From the NCBI GenBank assembly GCA_946886275.1, contig CAMPIH010000050.1, forward strand, positions 1 to 14,039: 14,039 bases of DNA, given 5' to 3'. Origin of the DNA: an uncultured Sphingosinicella sp. Its GTDB lineage: Bacteria > Pseudomonadota > Alphaproteobacteria > Sphingomonadales > Sphingomonadaceae. Positions 13,504-14,039 of this stretch are shown in pieces; within the stretch, counting starts at the first letter, position 1; each line of letters begins with the position of its first letter. A program made the position numbers and the translations under genes. The notes below the pieces were generated by a model. It did not search any database. It was not told where the DNA came from and saw only the letters and a program-made list of their open reading frames with translations.

Positions 13504-13513
13504 CCGATCTCAA

Positions 13514-13530
13514 CGCAAGAGCCGTGCCAC
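13514..13530 (-). promoter_or_regulatory. Sigma-54 (RpoN) -24/-12 promoter
   Basis: On the minus strand TGGCACG-GCTC-TTGC matches the RpoN core consensus TGGCACG-N4-TTGC at every fixed base. GG (13528-13527) and GC (13516-13515) are separated by exactly 10 bases. It is oriented towards the terminator and the crotonase gene, and lies in an intergenic region. Matching eleven fixed bases at this spot by chance is unlikely. Confidence 0.7.
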
Positions 13531-13532
13531 GA

Positions 13533-13559
13533 CGGAAAGCTGCGGCTTCCGATGGTTAA
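13533..13559 (-). promoter_or_regulatory. Dyad and TTAACCAT motif just upstream of the sigma-54 promoter
   Basis: Reading the minus strand towards the promoter, TTAACCAT (13559-13552) resembles a CtrA half-site of alphaproteobacteria. It is followed by an imperfect dyad with arms CGGAA/TTCCG (13551-13533), whose inner GC...GC nearly continues the symmetry. The dyad ends 3 bases before the -24 element. It may bind an activator or a repressor; the protein is unknown. Confidence 0.35.
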
Positions 13560-13599
13560 TGCTCGTCTTTCACTGTTCCATCGAGGGAATGATGAGGCA

Positions 13600-14039
13600 T
13601 CAGGGACAGGTTCGAAGTTGCGTTCGAAGCGTCCACCAATGCGGCCTCTCCTCGGCGATCCGGTCCGCGACCCGATCGCGCTCGCCGCTCGTCTCGAACA
13701 AACCGAAGCAGGTCGCTCCGGACCCGGACATCCGCGCGATCTCGGCCGCACCGAGCGCCTCGAGCACGGCGTGGATCTCGGGAACCAGCCGTGAGGCCGC
13801 CGCCTCGAGGTCGTTACGCCCGGATTTCCAGTCACCGAGCGGGCCGCGATCCACGCCCTCCCAGGCCGAGAAGACGGCGGCGGTCGAAAGCTTGACTCCA
13901 GGATTGACCAGGAGGACCGGAATCCCGCTCAGCTCCGGAAGATCGATCGGCTGGAGTTGGTCACCTCGGCCGTCACCCCGGACGGTCCGGCTGGCAAGGC
14001 AGGCGGGCACGTCGGCGCCGAGCTGGGCGGCGATCCCCT
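13600..14039 (-). CDS. ispE: 4-diphosphocytidyl-2-C-methyl-D-erythritol kinase, C-terminal part (5' end outside the window)
   Basis: A GHMP kinase of the MEP isoprenoid pathway that phosphorylates CDP-methylerythritol. About 146 C-terminal codons are present. The frame enters from the right edge as IAAQLGADVPACLASRT, the family's GADVP...CL motif. VNPGVKLSTAAVF follows, then NDLE, and the third GHMP motif is MSGSGATCFGLF. The C-terminus (WWTLRTQL...) is typical and ends in TGA at 13602-13600. The start codon and the ATP-binding motif are beyond the window. Downstream on the same strand are the sigma-54 element and the candidate RNA. Confidence 0.94.
   Translation of the reverse strand, partial: GIAAQLGADVPACLASRTVRGDGRGDQLQPIDLPELSGIPVLLVNPGVKLSTAAVFSAWEGVDRGPLGDWKSGRNDLEAAASRLVPEIHAVLEALGAAEIARMSGSGATCFGLFETSGERDRVADRIAEERPHWWTLRTQLRTCP

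Noticed and set aside
13205..13513. Minus-strand frame with TTG start covering the candidate RNA
   Set aside because: It reads through the perfect terminator and T8 run into the crotonase gene in another frame, is Pro/Arg-rich, and has no ribosome-binding site.
1..14039. CRISPR arrays, tRNA genes, rRNA genes, insertion sequences, phage or toxin-antitoxin genes
   Set aside because: I looked for regular repeats, cloverleaf-like segments, transposase motifs and short paired toxin-like genes and saw none.

Overview
The window is GC-rich chromosomal DNA from an alphaproteobacterium, most likely a sphingomonad (Sphingomonas-like). Evidence for this is the protein sequences as I recognise them, the frequent GTG/TTG starts and 4-base ATGA/GTGA gene overlaps, a dispersed repeat of the 'GTCATTCCAGC...' type, and a dehydratase/decarboxylase/deoxyhypusine-synthase-like cluster. 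I cannot name a species. Both ends are cut: dnaX runs off the left edge and ispE off the right edge.

Left block (1-3377), minus strand. A tight operon encodes two different tandem NifS/IscS-type cysteine desulfurases (TTG start, then GTG start) and an adrenodoxin-type [2Fe-2S] ferredoxin, joined by 4-base overlaps. The small SRP RNA gene (ffs) with its own promoter follows, then dnaX. This looks like an iron-sulfur/sulfur-mobilisation unit without an adjacent scaffold protein. Divergent to it is an alpha/beta hydrolase (3378-4034), which ends in a strong bidirectional hairpin shared with a convergent 55-aa two-helix membrane protein.

Middle block (4371-8087). A small hypothetical gene converges on a serine/threonine dehydratase-like PLP enzyme. 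Divergent from that is a two-gene plus-strand unit: a fold-III PLP decarboxylase (ornithine/diaminopimelate type) and a deoxyhypusine-synthase-like protein, separated by an imperfect palindromic dispersed repeat. The pair reads as a polyamine pathway. The second enzyme keeps the DHS catalytic lysine but has lost several residues that bind spermidine in the eukaryotic enzyme, so it is probably not a true deoxyhypusine synthase.

Right block (8159-14039). It holds a secreted Rap1a/Tai-domain protein, a MAPEG membrane protein, an L,D-transpeptidase and, on the minus strand, a TrmA/RlmD-type rRNA methyltransferase overlapping a bifunctional NAD(P)HX epimerase/dehydratase. Next come a crotonase-family protein lacking both hydratase glutamates, and the end of ispE.

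Between ispE and the crotonase gene lies the most unusual stretch. A textbook sigma-54 promoter sits about 100 bases upstream of a perfect 12-bp stem plus T8 terminator, with no credible protein in between. This is a candidate sigma-54-dependent small RNA or attenuated leader.
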